From contig JAZSFD010000015.1 of assembly GCA_045532035.1 (NCBI GenBank), forward strand, positions 1-55,594: a DNA stretch of 55,594 nt, read 5' to 3'. Below, one piece after another: positions 34,646 through 43,266 of the stretch (position 1 is the stretch's first letter; each line of letters starts with the position of its first letter). The notes under the pieces were generated by a model that did no database searches, was not told where the DNA came from, and saw only the letters and a program-made list of their open reading frames with translations. The stretch is from UMGS1052 sp045532035. GTDB lineage: Bacteria > Bacillota > Clostridia > Oscillospirales > CAG-382. The position numbers were made by a program, and so were the translations under genes.

Positions 34646-35410
34646 ATGAAAACTATTTATACAGACAAACTCAGAACAGACATTTTTGAAAACCGCGACG
34701 CCATGTGCAAGGCAGCAGCACACGATATCAGCGAGAAGATCTGCGAACTGCTCAAAGAAAAAGAAACTGTCAACATCATCTTTGCGGCAGCTCCCTCTCA
34801 AAATGATGTTCTTCACTATCTTGCCACCGATAAAAGCATCGATTGGACACGCGTTTGCGCTTTCCACATGGATGAATATGTCGGTCTCCCCGAAGGCGCA
34901 CCTCAAGCTTTCGGCAACTTCCTCAAGGAGCACATCTTCGGTCTTGTTCCCCTGCGTTCGGTGAACTACATCGACAGCACGGCAACCGACGCCAAGGCTG
35001 AATGTGCAAGATATGCAAAGATCCTTGCCGACAACCCCACCGACATCGTCATCATGGGTATCGGTGAGAACGGACACATCGCCTTCAACGATCCCGGTGT
35101 TGCAAAATTTGATGACCCCGAAGCAGTTAAGATAGCAGATCTTGACCTTGTCTGCCGCAATCAGCAGGTTCACGACGGATGCTTTGAAAGACTCGAGCTT
35201 GTGCCCGAAAAGGCTATCACTCTCACCGTTCCCACACTCGTTGGTGCAAAATATCTCTTCTGCATCGTTCCCGCACCCACAAAGGCTGATGCGGTGAAAC
35301 TCACAATCGAAGGCGAGATCACCGAAATGGTACCTGCCACAATACTTCGCACTCACGACAATGCGAGAATGTATCTTGATGACGCAAGCTCGGTAAAGCT
35401 TGACATTTGA
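34646..35410 (+). CDS. nagB: Glucosamine-6-phosphate deaminase
   Basis: A 254-residue enzyme that turns glucosamine-6-phosphate into fructose-6-phosphate and ammonia. The active-site segments FHMDEYVG and MGIGENGHIAFNDPG are intact, as is the ...TLTVPTLVGAKYLF lid region. It is followed by nagA three bases later. It links this operon to central glycolysis. Confidence 0.93.
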   Translation: MKTIYTDKLRTDIFENRDAMCKAAAHDISEKICELLKEKETVNIIFAAAPSQNDVLHYLATDKSIDWTRVCAFHMDEYVGLPEGAPQAFGNFLKEHIFGLVPLRSVNYIDSTATDAKAECARYAKILADNPTDIVIMGIGENGHIAFNDPGVAKFDDPEAVKIADLDLVCRNQQVHDGCFERLELVPEKAITLTVPTLVGAKYLFCIVPAPTKADAVKLTIEGEITEMVPATILRTHDNARMYLDDASSVKLDI

Positions 35411-35413
35411 CCC

Positions 35414-36568
35414 ATGGTAACAAAAATAAAATCGGACAGAATAATCCTGTCCGACCGTGTTTTTGACGGTTTCATATATATAAAAGACGGCAAGATCGAC
35501 TCTGTTTCGGATAAGGATATGCCGGCTGACAAGACCTTTGAACTCACATCAAAATATGTCTGTCCCGGCTTTATCGAAAGCCACACCCACGGAGGACTCG
35601 GATTTTCTTTCCTCACGGGAAGCATTGATGATATGGTGAACGCGTGCAATTTTCATCTTTCCCACGGCACCACCTCCATCGCACCGACAGTTTCGGCAGC
35701 ACCTTTTTCGCAGATGAAAGAAGCTACTGCAAGAATTGCTCAGGCAAGAAAAAGCGAAAAGCTTCTTCCCGTCATCATCGGAGCACATCTTGAAGGACCT
35801 TATCTTTCGGAAAAACAATGCGGCGCTCAATATCCAGACTCCATCACACCTCCGATCAAAGAGGAATATGAATCACTGGTGAAGGAATTCGGAAAAGACA
35901 TTGCAAGATGGACTTTTGCTCCCGAAAACGACAAAAACGGTGAATTTTGCAAATTCATTACCGAAAACGGAATACTCGCAAGCGCAGGCCACACCGATGC
36001 CACCCTTGCAGACATGGATGTCGCCATCCAAAACGGCTGCAAGCTCATCACCCACCTTTATTCCTGCACCTCGACAGTGACACGAAAAGGCTGCTTCAGA
36101 AGTCTCGGAGTGATAGAAAGCGCCTACCTTCGCGACGAGCTTTTCTGCGAGATCATTGCCGACGGAAAGCATCTGCCACCCGAGCTTATACAGATGATAT
36201 GCAAGATAAAGGGCAAGGATTCTGTAATTGCGGTCACAGACAGCCTTGAGCTTGCGGGAACAGATGCCACCCACGGCTTTATGGGTGCCACTGAATACAT
36301 TATCGAGGACGGCGTTTGCAAGCTTTGCGACAGAAGTGCTTTTGCAGGCAGCGTTGCCACAAGCGACAGACTTATACGAGTTCTGACAAGCGACTGCGGC
36401 ATAGATATTGTGCAGGCAGTGAGAATGCTGACCGCAATTCCCGCAAAGCTTCATTCTCTCGGTAAAGGCTCAATCAAACCGGGGCTTGACGCCGATATCA
36501 TCGCATTTGACGATGACATAAACATTGAAACGGTGTTTGTCGCCGGAAACTGTGTTTTTGAAAAATAA
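35414..36568 (+). CDS. nagA: N-acetylglucosamine-6-phosphate deacetylase
   Basis: A 384-residue amidohydrolase-superfamily deacetylase. Metal and active-site segments are ESHTHGGLG, GAHLEGPYLS, SAGHTDAT, THLYSCTS and TDSLELAG. It would supply glucosamine-6-phosphate to NagB. It is the last gene of the operon and ends before a bidirectional terminator. A relaxed substrate range is possible given the linked oxidoreductases. Confidence 0.93.
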   Translation: MVTKIKSDRIILSDRVFDGFIYIKDGKIDSVSDKDMPADKTFELTSKYVCPGFIESHTHGGLGFSFLTGSIDDMVNACNFHLSHGTTSIAPTVSAAPFSQMKEATARIAQARKSEKLLPVIIGAHLEGPYLSEKQCGAQYPDSITPPIKEEYESLVKEFGKDIARWTFAPENDKNGEFCKFITENGILASAGHTDATLADMDVAIQNGCKLITHLYSCTSTVTRKGCFRSLGVIESAYLRDELFCEIIADGKHLPPELIQMICKIKGKDSVIAVTDSLELAGTDATHGFMGATEYIIEDGVCKLCDRSAFAGSVATSDRLIRVLTSDCGIDIVQAVRMLTAIPAKLHSLGKGSIKPGLDADIIAFDDDINIETVFVAGNCVFEK

Positions 36569-36574
36569 CAAAAA

Positions 36575-36615
36575 AATACTCCGACGGTTTTGTTGGCCGT
36601 TGGAGTATTTTCCTA
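36575..36615. terminator. Bidirectional terminator between nagA and AraC gene
   Basis: AATACTCCGACGG and CCGTTGGAGTATT form a stem with one wobble, flanked by A and T runs. Confidence 0.8.
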
Positions 36616-37383
36616 TTCTGCTGCAAATTTTGACGGTGAAACACCCGTCATTTTTTTGAACTCCCGCGAAAAATAGCTCATGTCTGAAAAACCCGACATT
36701 TCAGCCGCTGTTGCCACCGAATACATTTCCGACAAAAGAAGTTCCTTGGCGCGGGAAATCCGAAGTTCATTGATGTACTTAACAGGAGAGGTTCCGAAGT
36801 TCTTCTTGAACAGAAATCTGAAATATTCAGAAGAAATTCCGCAAATTTCCGCAAGCTCCGAAACAGACAAATGCTCAAAAGTGTATTTTTCATGGATAAG
36901 CTCAACGGCGGGAGTTATGATACCAAGCTTTGACGACGGAAGATAGCTCGCTGCACGCTCCGAACGCATTCCGTAAAGGATAGAATAAAGCTCGGATTTG
37001 CATTTATATACATATCCGTCGCTCTTGGTTCTCCACGCCTTTTCGGCACTCTTAAAGGCGTTCATAAAAGCAGCGGGATTCTTCGGCGTGAAAACAAAAG
37101 GCTCGAAAACAAAATCCTCGGGAAAATCGAAATTTATGGCATAGCAGTCGCCTTCTTCTATCGTTTCCACATGATAGTCCGAAAATTTCGGCATATATAC
37201 TATGTCGTGCTTTCTGACTGTGAGTTTTTCGTTCCCGAAGCAATATTTTTTCACTCCCTCGGAAAACATCGCAAAGCCGTGGGAACCGCGGTTTTTGTGC
37301 ACAGCTGCTCCCTGTCCCGCGGAAACCTTCAACGCAATAACGATTTCCGAAACATCAAGGTCGGTATCAAGAAAGTTTTTCAT
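36613..37383 (-). CDS. AraC-family regulator (2)
   Basis: A 256-residue regulator with a short sensing domain and two C-terminal helix-turn-helices (LSVSELAEICGISSEYFRFLF and AAEMSGFSDMSYFSREF). I chose the ATG at 37381-37383, with GAGGTG upstream. It is divergent from the second glycyl radical enzyme and probably controls it; a palindrome TCAAATTATTTGA lies between them. Confidence 0.9.
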   Translation of the reverse strand: MKNFLDTDLDVSEIVIALKVSAGQGAAVHKNRGSHGFAMFSEGVKKYCFGNEKLTVRKHDIVYMPKFSDYHVETIEEGDCYAINFDFPEDFVFEPFVFTPKNPAAFMNAFKSAEKAWRTKSDGYVYKCKSELYSILYGMRSERAASYLPSSKLGIITPAVELIHEKYTFEHLSVSELAEICGISSEYFRFLFKKNFGTSPVKYINELRISRAKELLLSEMYSVATAAEMSGFSDMSYFSREFKKMTGVSPSKFAAE

Positions 37384-37466
37384 TTTTCTCACCTCAGCTT
37401 TATTATACACATTTTTTGAATCAGGCAAGTTTTTTTGCATAATTGCGCAAATTTGTTTTGAAAAAG

Positions 37467-37515
37467 TCAAATTATTTGAATTGGTCATTGACTTTACCGC
37501 CGATTTTGATAAAAT
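37467..37515 (+). promoter_or_regulatory. Promoter and operator of the second glycyl radical enzyme
   Basis: TCAAATTATTTGA (37467-37479) is a perfect palindrome. It is followed by TTGACT (37488-37493), a 16-base spacer and TAAAAT (37510-37515). Confidence 0.65.
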
Positions 37516-37550
37516 GAAATCAATAACTCAAACAGTTCAAGGAGAAAGCT

Positions 37551-39794
37551 ATGTTCAAGACACTTCTTGCCGACCGCGAAACGATAGAAAACAAATACCA
37601 TCTTCAAAGCAAACCCTATGACCACTTCAGCCATATGCAATATCACGGCTATGATTATGATGCGGGTACAGGGCTTTCCGAGGAAGAATTGAAGAAAAAC
37701 CTTGCAAGCTATGCCGCAGAGATCGATAATCTTCCCCGCCCCGTCATCAAGGCAAAGCTTTTTGAATATGTTCTTGAGAACACAATGATCGATGTCAATG
37801 AGCACGACTATTTCATCGGTTTTTACAGTTGGGGTCGAATCATCTCTCCTCTCACCGTATACAAATGGGCAGACGAACTGAATGAAAAGCTCAAAGATGA
37901 CACCACCCTTATGGCGGACTATAACAAGGCAGGGGTCTGCTACGGCTGGCTTGATTATGACCACACGGTGCCCGACTGGGATTCTCTGTGCACCCTCGGA
38001 TTCAAGGGTATTCTTGAGCGCGCACGAAAGTCTTACGAAACCATGAAAGCCGACGGAAACCTCACCAAAAAGCAGGAAGCTTTTTTCAAGGGTGTTGAGA
38101 TTGAATATACCGCAATTATCAACTTCCTTGACAGGCTCCACAAGTATTCTCTCACAAAGGACTTTGAAAAAGCCCCTCTCATTTCCGAATGCCTGAGAAA
38201 TCTGCGCGACGGTGCGCCAAAGACCACCTACGATGTGCTTCAGCTCATCTATATCTATTTCATGCTCAGCGAAAGCGTTGAGCATTATCAGGTGAGATCC
38301 TTAGGCTACGGACTTGACTCAACTCTTCTTCCATATTTCAAAAATGACATCGAAAGCGGAAAGTTTACAAAAGAAGAGCTTTTGGAATTCATCGGATATT
38401 TTCTCATGCAATGGTCGGCAATCGACAACTATTGGGGTCAGCCCTTTTATCTCGGCGGCAGAACTGCACAGAAGAAAACTGTCGTGAATGAGCTTTCGTA
38501 TCTGATACTTGATGTTTATGACAAGCTCGGCATCTTCAACCCGAAGATCCAGATCAAGGTAAATGCTGACACCCCGAAAGATTTTGTTCTCAAAGCCCTT
38601 GAAATGATACGCCACGGTAACACGAGCATCGTTTTCTGCAACGACGATTCGATCACAAAATCGCTCATGGCGCATGGTGCAACCTATGAAGAAGCCTGTG
38701 ATTCAGCTCTGTCCGGATTCTATGAATATAAGGTCAAAGCAAAGGGAATCGGCATCTCCTGCGTTTATTTCAACGCTCTCAAGCCTGTTTCAATGGTTAT
38801 TGACAGCGGTTTTGACACAGTGACCGGAAAACAGATAAGTCTCAAAACAAAAGATTGCTCACAAATCGCCAGCTTTGAGGAGTTCTATTCGCTTTATCTT
38901 GTGCACCTCAAGAATCTTTATCTGAATTACATCAATGCCATGCGGCCGCATGAGGAACAGATTCAGACCATAAATCCTTCCCTTATGTTTTCAGCCACTA
39001 TTCCTGACTGTGTAAACTCTCTCACCGATGCTCTCGACAACGGAATCAAAAACGATTCGGGTATATTGCTTTCGGCACTCGGTTCGGCAATAGATGCTCT
39101 TATGGGGGTAAAAGAACTCGTCTTTGACAAAAAACTTCTGACACTTCCCGAGCTCAAAAAAGCTCTCGACAACAACTGGGAAGGATATGAAAAATACCGT
39201 CTTATCGTTGCAAATTCCCGACTCAAATACGGAAACGGCAACGAGGCAGCCGATCTTTATGCACCGGCAATCGTTAAAAATCTTTCTGACTGCTGTTCAT
39301 CGCTGAAGAATGGACACGGACAACCTTATGAAGGAATTGAGCTTCATTCGGCAAGAGCTTTTGTTATCCACGGTGAAGCAACAAAGGCAACTCCCGACGG
39401 AAGATTCTCGGGTCAGGAGACTTCAAAGAATGCTTCTCCCTCCCCCGGCGCCGACAGATCAGGAATCACAGCTCTCATCAAATCGGTCACAACAATCGAC
39501 CCGATTCTTTGCACCACAGGCTCATGTCTTGATGCCATGCTCCATCCTTCCGCTGTTCAGGGCGAGGACGGACTTTGTGCGCTTTATGCAGTACTTGATA
39601 CCTATGTCAAAAAAGGCGGGCATTCGATTCATTTCAACATTTTCTCCCCCGAGCTTCTGCGCGATGCCCAGGAGCATCCCGAAAACTACAAAAACCTTCA
39701 AGTTCGTGTCTGCGGCTGGAATATTCTCTGGAACAATATGGACAAAAAAGAACAGGACGCTTATATTCAGCGTGCCGAAGGCATTCAATACTGA
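37551..39794 (+). CDS. Glycyl radical enzyme homologue lacking the catalytic Cys
   Basis: A 747-residue pyruvate-formate-lyase-like protein. The glycyl loop is intact (VRVCGWN, Gly722) and the family segments PGADRSGITALIK and GRFSGQETSKNASPSP are present. At the position of the thiyl-radical Cys, in the usual GCxE motif, the protein has GFYE (F390, codon TTC at 38718-38720), with the Glu kept. A nearby Cys at ~385 (EEACDSAL) is in the helix before. No activating radical-SAM enzyme is present in the window. It may be inactive, use another residue, or belong to a new subgroup. It ends before a strong terminator. Confidence 0.9.
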   Translation: MFKTLLADRETIENKYHLQSKPYDHFSHMQYHGYDYDAGTGLSEEELKKNLASYAAEIDNLPRPVIKAKLFEYVLENTMIDVNEHDYFIGFYSWGRIISPLTVYKWADELNEKLKDDTTLMADYNKAGVCYGWLDYDHTVPDWDSLCTLGFKGILERARKSYETMKADGNLTKKQEAFFKGVEIEYTAIINFLDRLHKYSLTKDFEKAPLISECLRNLRDGAPKTTYDVLQLIYIYFMLSESVEHYQVRSLGYGLDSTLLPYFKNDIESGKFTKEELLEFIGYFLMQWSAIDNYWGQPFYLGGRTAQKKTVVNELSYLILDVYDKLGIFNPKIQIKVNADTPKDFVLKALEMIRHGNTSIVFCNDDSITKSLMAHGATYEEACDSALSGFYEYKVKAKGIGISCVYFNALKPVSMVIDSGFDTVTGKQISLKTKDCSQIASFEEFYSLYLVHLKNLYLNYINAMRPHEEQIQTINPSLMFSATIPDCVNSLTDALDNGIKNDSGILLSALGSAIDALMGVKELVFDKKLLTLPELKKALDNNWEGYEKYRLIVANSRLKYGNGNEAADLYAPAIVKNLSDCCSSLKNGHGQPYEGIELHSARAFVIHGEATKATPDGRFSGQETSKNASPSPGADRSGITALIKSVTTIDPILCTTGSCLDAMLHPSAVQGEDGLCALYAVLDTYVKKGGHSIHFNIFSPELLRDAQEHPENYKNLQVRVCGWNILWNNMDKKEQDAYIQRAEGIQY

Positions 39795-39802
39795 CCAAAT
39801 TT

Positions 39803-39836
39803 TCGCGGCAGGACAAAGCTTCTGCCGCGTTTTTTG
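39803..39836 (+). terminator. Terminator after the glycyl radical enzyme
   Basis: CGCGGCAG and CTGCCGCG pair, followed by T6. A long AT-rich gap without a gene follows to 40090. Confidence 0.85.
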
Positions 39837-39979
39837 TAAAAACCATATACATTTTGGTATATTTTCACAGATATCAGAACAAAAATCCGAAAAAACTGTA
39901 AAAAGTTCATTAATTACAGTAAGAAAATTACAGAATATATGCTATAATTATAATGTGATAAAAGATTTGTTCGGTTTGT

Positions 39980-40048
39980 ATTTGATTTTACGATTTGGTT
40001 GTCAAAATCAAATATTGTATATTTTGTCTACTATTGATAAAATCAAAT
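39980..40048. promoter_or_regulatory. Repeated AAAATCAAAT sites before the secreted esterase
   Basis: ATTTGATTTT (39980-39989) and AAAATCAAAT (40004-40013) form an inverted repeat, and a third AAAATCAAAT lies at 40039-40048. They sit 45-110 bases before the start codon and could be operator half-sites. Confidence 0.45.
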
Positions 40049-40224
40049 CAAAGGCTGAAAACTCTTCATCAACAGCAAAGGAGAAAAAACATGAAAAACA
40101 AATTTTCAAAAATTCTCAGCATCATTCTGTCAATTTGCATGATCGTTTCGATGTGCGCGTTCACAGTTATTTCAGAAGACGACACGGCAACACTTGCAGA
40201 CCAAGCTGTAATTATGTACAGCAC

Positions 40225-43200
40225 GGTGCAGCAGGCGACGGTCTGACGCTTGAGGCTCCCGGCTCGTTTGCAACTGTCGTTGCTGCCATCAATGAGAAAT
40301 ATAGCGCAGGCGACACTGTCACCATCAAGATCGTCAAAGGCGAATGGGATGATGTTGCCACGGCAACAAGCGCTCAGCTTAGCAGCGTTTATCATGCCTC
40401 CATGGCTGATATTCCCGAACATGCGGCAACAATTATTCTTACCAGTGCGGACGCTGCAAATCCTTCAAGACTTGCCTGGATAAATGATTATCAAACAGTC
40501 AACAACAAAGGAACAAACATAGCTCTCACCGGTCCCACTGTTCTCAAGGACATTAAAATGGTCGATTCCCGAATCAACCATTACTGGTGCGTTTATACAA
40601 GAGGACACAGCCTTACCATTGACACCGGCGTTGTATGGAAAGCCTCGTCGTACAATTCAACCACAGAAGTGTTCAGCTTTGAGGGAAGGGGCAGTACTCC
40701 CGAAATAAGCGGTGCCGCCCGCAACGACAATGACCCCTTCACCTTCTCTTCTCCCCTCACTCTCGAATTTGCCGACAATTCTTTTGGCAACTTCACATTC
40801 TTTGCCTTTGCAGGTTACAATGCTTCGAAGCTCGCTGTTTTTGAAGAGGACTTTACTTACAGATTCGGCGCAGATACAGCAAAGAAGATCCTTGTGGACA
40901 ACATGGATAAATCCTCCACCTTCAAGAAAAATGTAAACCTTGTGCTCAACGGGACTACTGTCAAAGCACTGGTCGACAGAGATAACAAAACCGCTGCAAC
41001 TTTACCGGTTATTGAGGGCGCTTTCCAGATTATCCGCAACAACGGAGCGACTGCAACCAACGCCGTCAACGGTTTCAAGGACACCGGAAGAACAACCGCT
41101 TATGATTGTTATGACATCACGGTTGAAACAGGAGCGGTGCTTGATGTAACAAGCGTTGCAGGAAAATACTCTGTTAATTCGACAGCGGTCGCGTATGCTC
41201 AGTCGGCAGATCGCAAGACCGCATGGTATTCGAAGGACGGTTATATCACTATCACTCAGCCCGGTACATACACAGTCAAGACCGCGGCATCCGTCGATGA
41301 TATAAAAACAGCTCTTTCGGTTCCCGAGCTCTCCGCGCCCTATGCTTTTGAAGAATGGACAGATGACGGCAACGATACCATTACAGCAAGCGTCAGCGGT
41401 GTTTACTACATTTCCGCATCCGGAAGTGACGATAACAACGGCAAAAGCGCCTCCGCTCCCTTTGCAACACTTAAAAAGGCAATGGAAGCGCTTGGTACAA
41501 GCGAAGGCACAATCAAAATCATCGGCACATATTCCCCCACAAGCTCCGACTATACCTCTCACACTCAGAATATTGATATTGTAGGATACGATGAAACATC
41601 AAAGTTTGCGGCAATAAGCTTTGGCGGTCCCGTCACCTTCAAGAACATCACCTACACAAGGGGTACAAACTCGTACATTCTTTCAAGAGGTAACGACATA
41701 ACTTTCGGTGAAGGCTTCAAAACCACATCAACAGACGACTGGATGGTATTCGGTAACGGTCAGAACAGCACCTCTGTCAATGATATAAATGTAACGGCCA
41801 TGTCAGGTAACTTCACCGGCAAATTCAATGTAGGCGGTATCATGCCCAAGGCAGGTTATACCGTAAATAACGATGCAAACATCAATGTGTCGGGCGGAAG
41901 TATCGCAAACATCATCCTCGGAAGCACCAACTGGACCTCCTGCGGTGCAACAACCTTTGCAAAAAATGTTGTCGTTCAGCATGACGGCGGTACCATCACA
42001 AAGATCACCGCACCTGCAACAGGTAACGGAAGTCCCACAGCCATCACAGGCTCACTCATTGTTATAAACAACAACAGTGCCGCATCACCGACTTATGACG
42101 CAAGTCTTGACAGCATTTCGATTGGCTCGAAGTATTATATCAATTCAGGTGATGGCGGATATGTAAAACCTGTGGTTGATGCAGACGGCAACGCCGTGGC
42201 AGGAAAATTCCACATCACCATTAACGATGATGAAAACGAATCTGCAATGATCGTAAACGGCGACAGTAAAACATATCTTTCCGAAAGCGGTGAAGTCACT
42301 TTGCAGACAGGTACAACAGAGATTACCTATGCCAACTATCCTCCCAATCCCGGAACAACAATCCCCATGACCTGGAAAGAAATGGACAATGGATACATCA
42401 CCCTCATCTTTGACGATGTTAGAGCTGATTTCCAGACCATCTTTGATATAGTCAGCAAGGAATACAACCTTCCTCTTTGTGCAGCCGTGCCTTCAAATAA
42501 CATTAAGAACAATCCCGAAGCTCTCCACGAACTTCAGGACCGCGGCGGAGAGATCCTTTCGCACACAAAATCACATCTTGTAATCAAGCCCTTTGTAACT
42601 TCATGGGCAGATGTTGAAACACAGCTCGGCGATTCATACAGAATCCTCACAGAGAACGGCTTCAATGTCAACGGCATCATTCTGGCTGGCGGAACGGGTC
42701 AGATCGCCCAGACCGATACAGAATACCGCGGTCTTATCGAGCTTGTTACAAACAAGTACTACAAGTACTCCGACAAATACGGTCTTTCCACCCAGTACTG
42801 GAAGCAGCGCAACTGGTTCTCGGGAAGAACCCTCGATCAGCTCAAATCCATCGTTGACACCCACGCGGCAAACAAGACCTGGGAAGTCATCTATGGTCAC
42901 GATCTCACCGAGATTTCGGGAGAAAACCTCCGCGCTTTCTGTGAATACCTTATCGAACAGCAGAATCAAGGAAGGATCAAGGTTGTAACCTACAAATATA
43001 TGCACGAAAACTTCGGCGACTGGGAAAGCCCTGTTGATTTTGGAGACACCACATATACCGTCGAGTTTTACGGCACAGACCACGAAACACTTGTTGAAAA
43101 GCAGGTCATCGTTGAAGGCGAGGATGCAACCGCTCCCACCTCATTTGCCCTTGCCGAGGGATATACTCTTGAAGGCTGGGACGGAGAGCTTGAAAATATT

Positions 43201-43266
43201 GACACAACCGCAAGGTTTATGCGATATGTAAAGATGCTGACGGAAACACAGTCGGCACAGATGTAG
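40225..43266 (+). CDS. Esterase fragment: beta-helix modules and NodB 1
   Basis: This open frame holds two beta-helix-like modules (to ~42330). A NodB-type deacetylase domain follows (~42390-43020): motif 1 is LIFDD and motif 2 SHTKSH, so the Asp-His-His metal triad is intact. It ends with a surface repeat (TVEFYGTDHETL...LEGWDGEL). It runs into a stop at 43266 because of the AA break. The frame also stays open upstream through noncoding sequence, so a start near 39310 is not credible. Confidence 0.6.
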   Translation, partial: GAAGDGLTLEAPGSFATVVAAINEKYSAGDTVTIKIVKGEWDDVATATSAQLSSVYHASMADIPEHAATIILTSADAANPSRLAWINDYQTVNNKGTNIALTGPTVLKDIKMVDSRINHYWCVYTRGHSLTIDTGVVWKASSYNSTTEVFSFEGRGSTPEISGAARNDNDPFTFSSPLTLEFADNSFGNFTFFAFAGYNASKLAVFEEDFTYRFGADTAKKILVDNMDKSSTFKKNVNLVLNGTTVKALVDRDNKTAATLPVIEGAFQIIRNNGATATNAVNGFKDTGRTTAYDCYDITVETGAVLDVTSVAGKYSVNSTAVAYAQSADRKTAWYSKDGYITITQPGTYTVKTAASVDDIKTALSVPELSAPYAFEEWTDDGNDTITASVSGVYYISASGSDDNNGKSASAPFATLKKAMEALGTSEGTIKIIGTYSPTSSDYTSHTQNIDIVGYDETSKFAAISFGGPVTFKNITYTRGTNSYILSRGNDITFGEGFKTTSTDDWMVFGNGQNSTSVNDINVTAMSGNFTGKFNVGGIMPKAGYTVNNDANINVSGGSIANIILGSTNWTSCGATTFAKNVVVQHDGGTITKITAPATGNGSPTAITGSLIVINNNSAASPTYDASLDSISIGSKYYINSGDGGYVKPVVDADGNAVAGKFHITINDDENESAMIVNGDSKTYLSESGEVTLQTGTTEITYANYPPNPGTTIPMTWKEMDNGYITLIFDDVRADFQTIFDIVSKEYNLPLCAAVPSNNIKNNPEALHELQDRGGEILSHTKSHLVIKPFVTSWADVETQLGDSYRILTENGFNVNGIILAGGTGQIAQTDTEYRGLIELVTNKYYKYSDKYGLSTQYWKQRNWFSGRTLDQLKSIVDTHAANKTWEVIYGHDLTEISGENLRAFCEYLIEQQNQGRIKVVTYKYMHENFGDWESPVDFGDTTYTVEFYGTDHETLVEKQVIVEGEDATAPTSFALAEGYTLEGWDGELENIDTTARFMRYVKMLTETQSAQM

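Noticed and set aside
37494..38285. A 263-codon minus-strand open frame
   Set aside because: It is antisense to the intact glycyl radical enzyme and low in recognisable content.
39310..40200. N-terminal extension of the esterase frame back to 39310
   Set aside because: It overlaps the glycyl radical gene and its terminator; the signal peptide and ribosome binding site at 40091 give the real start.
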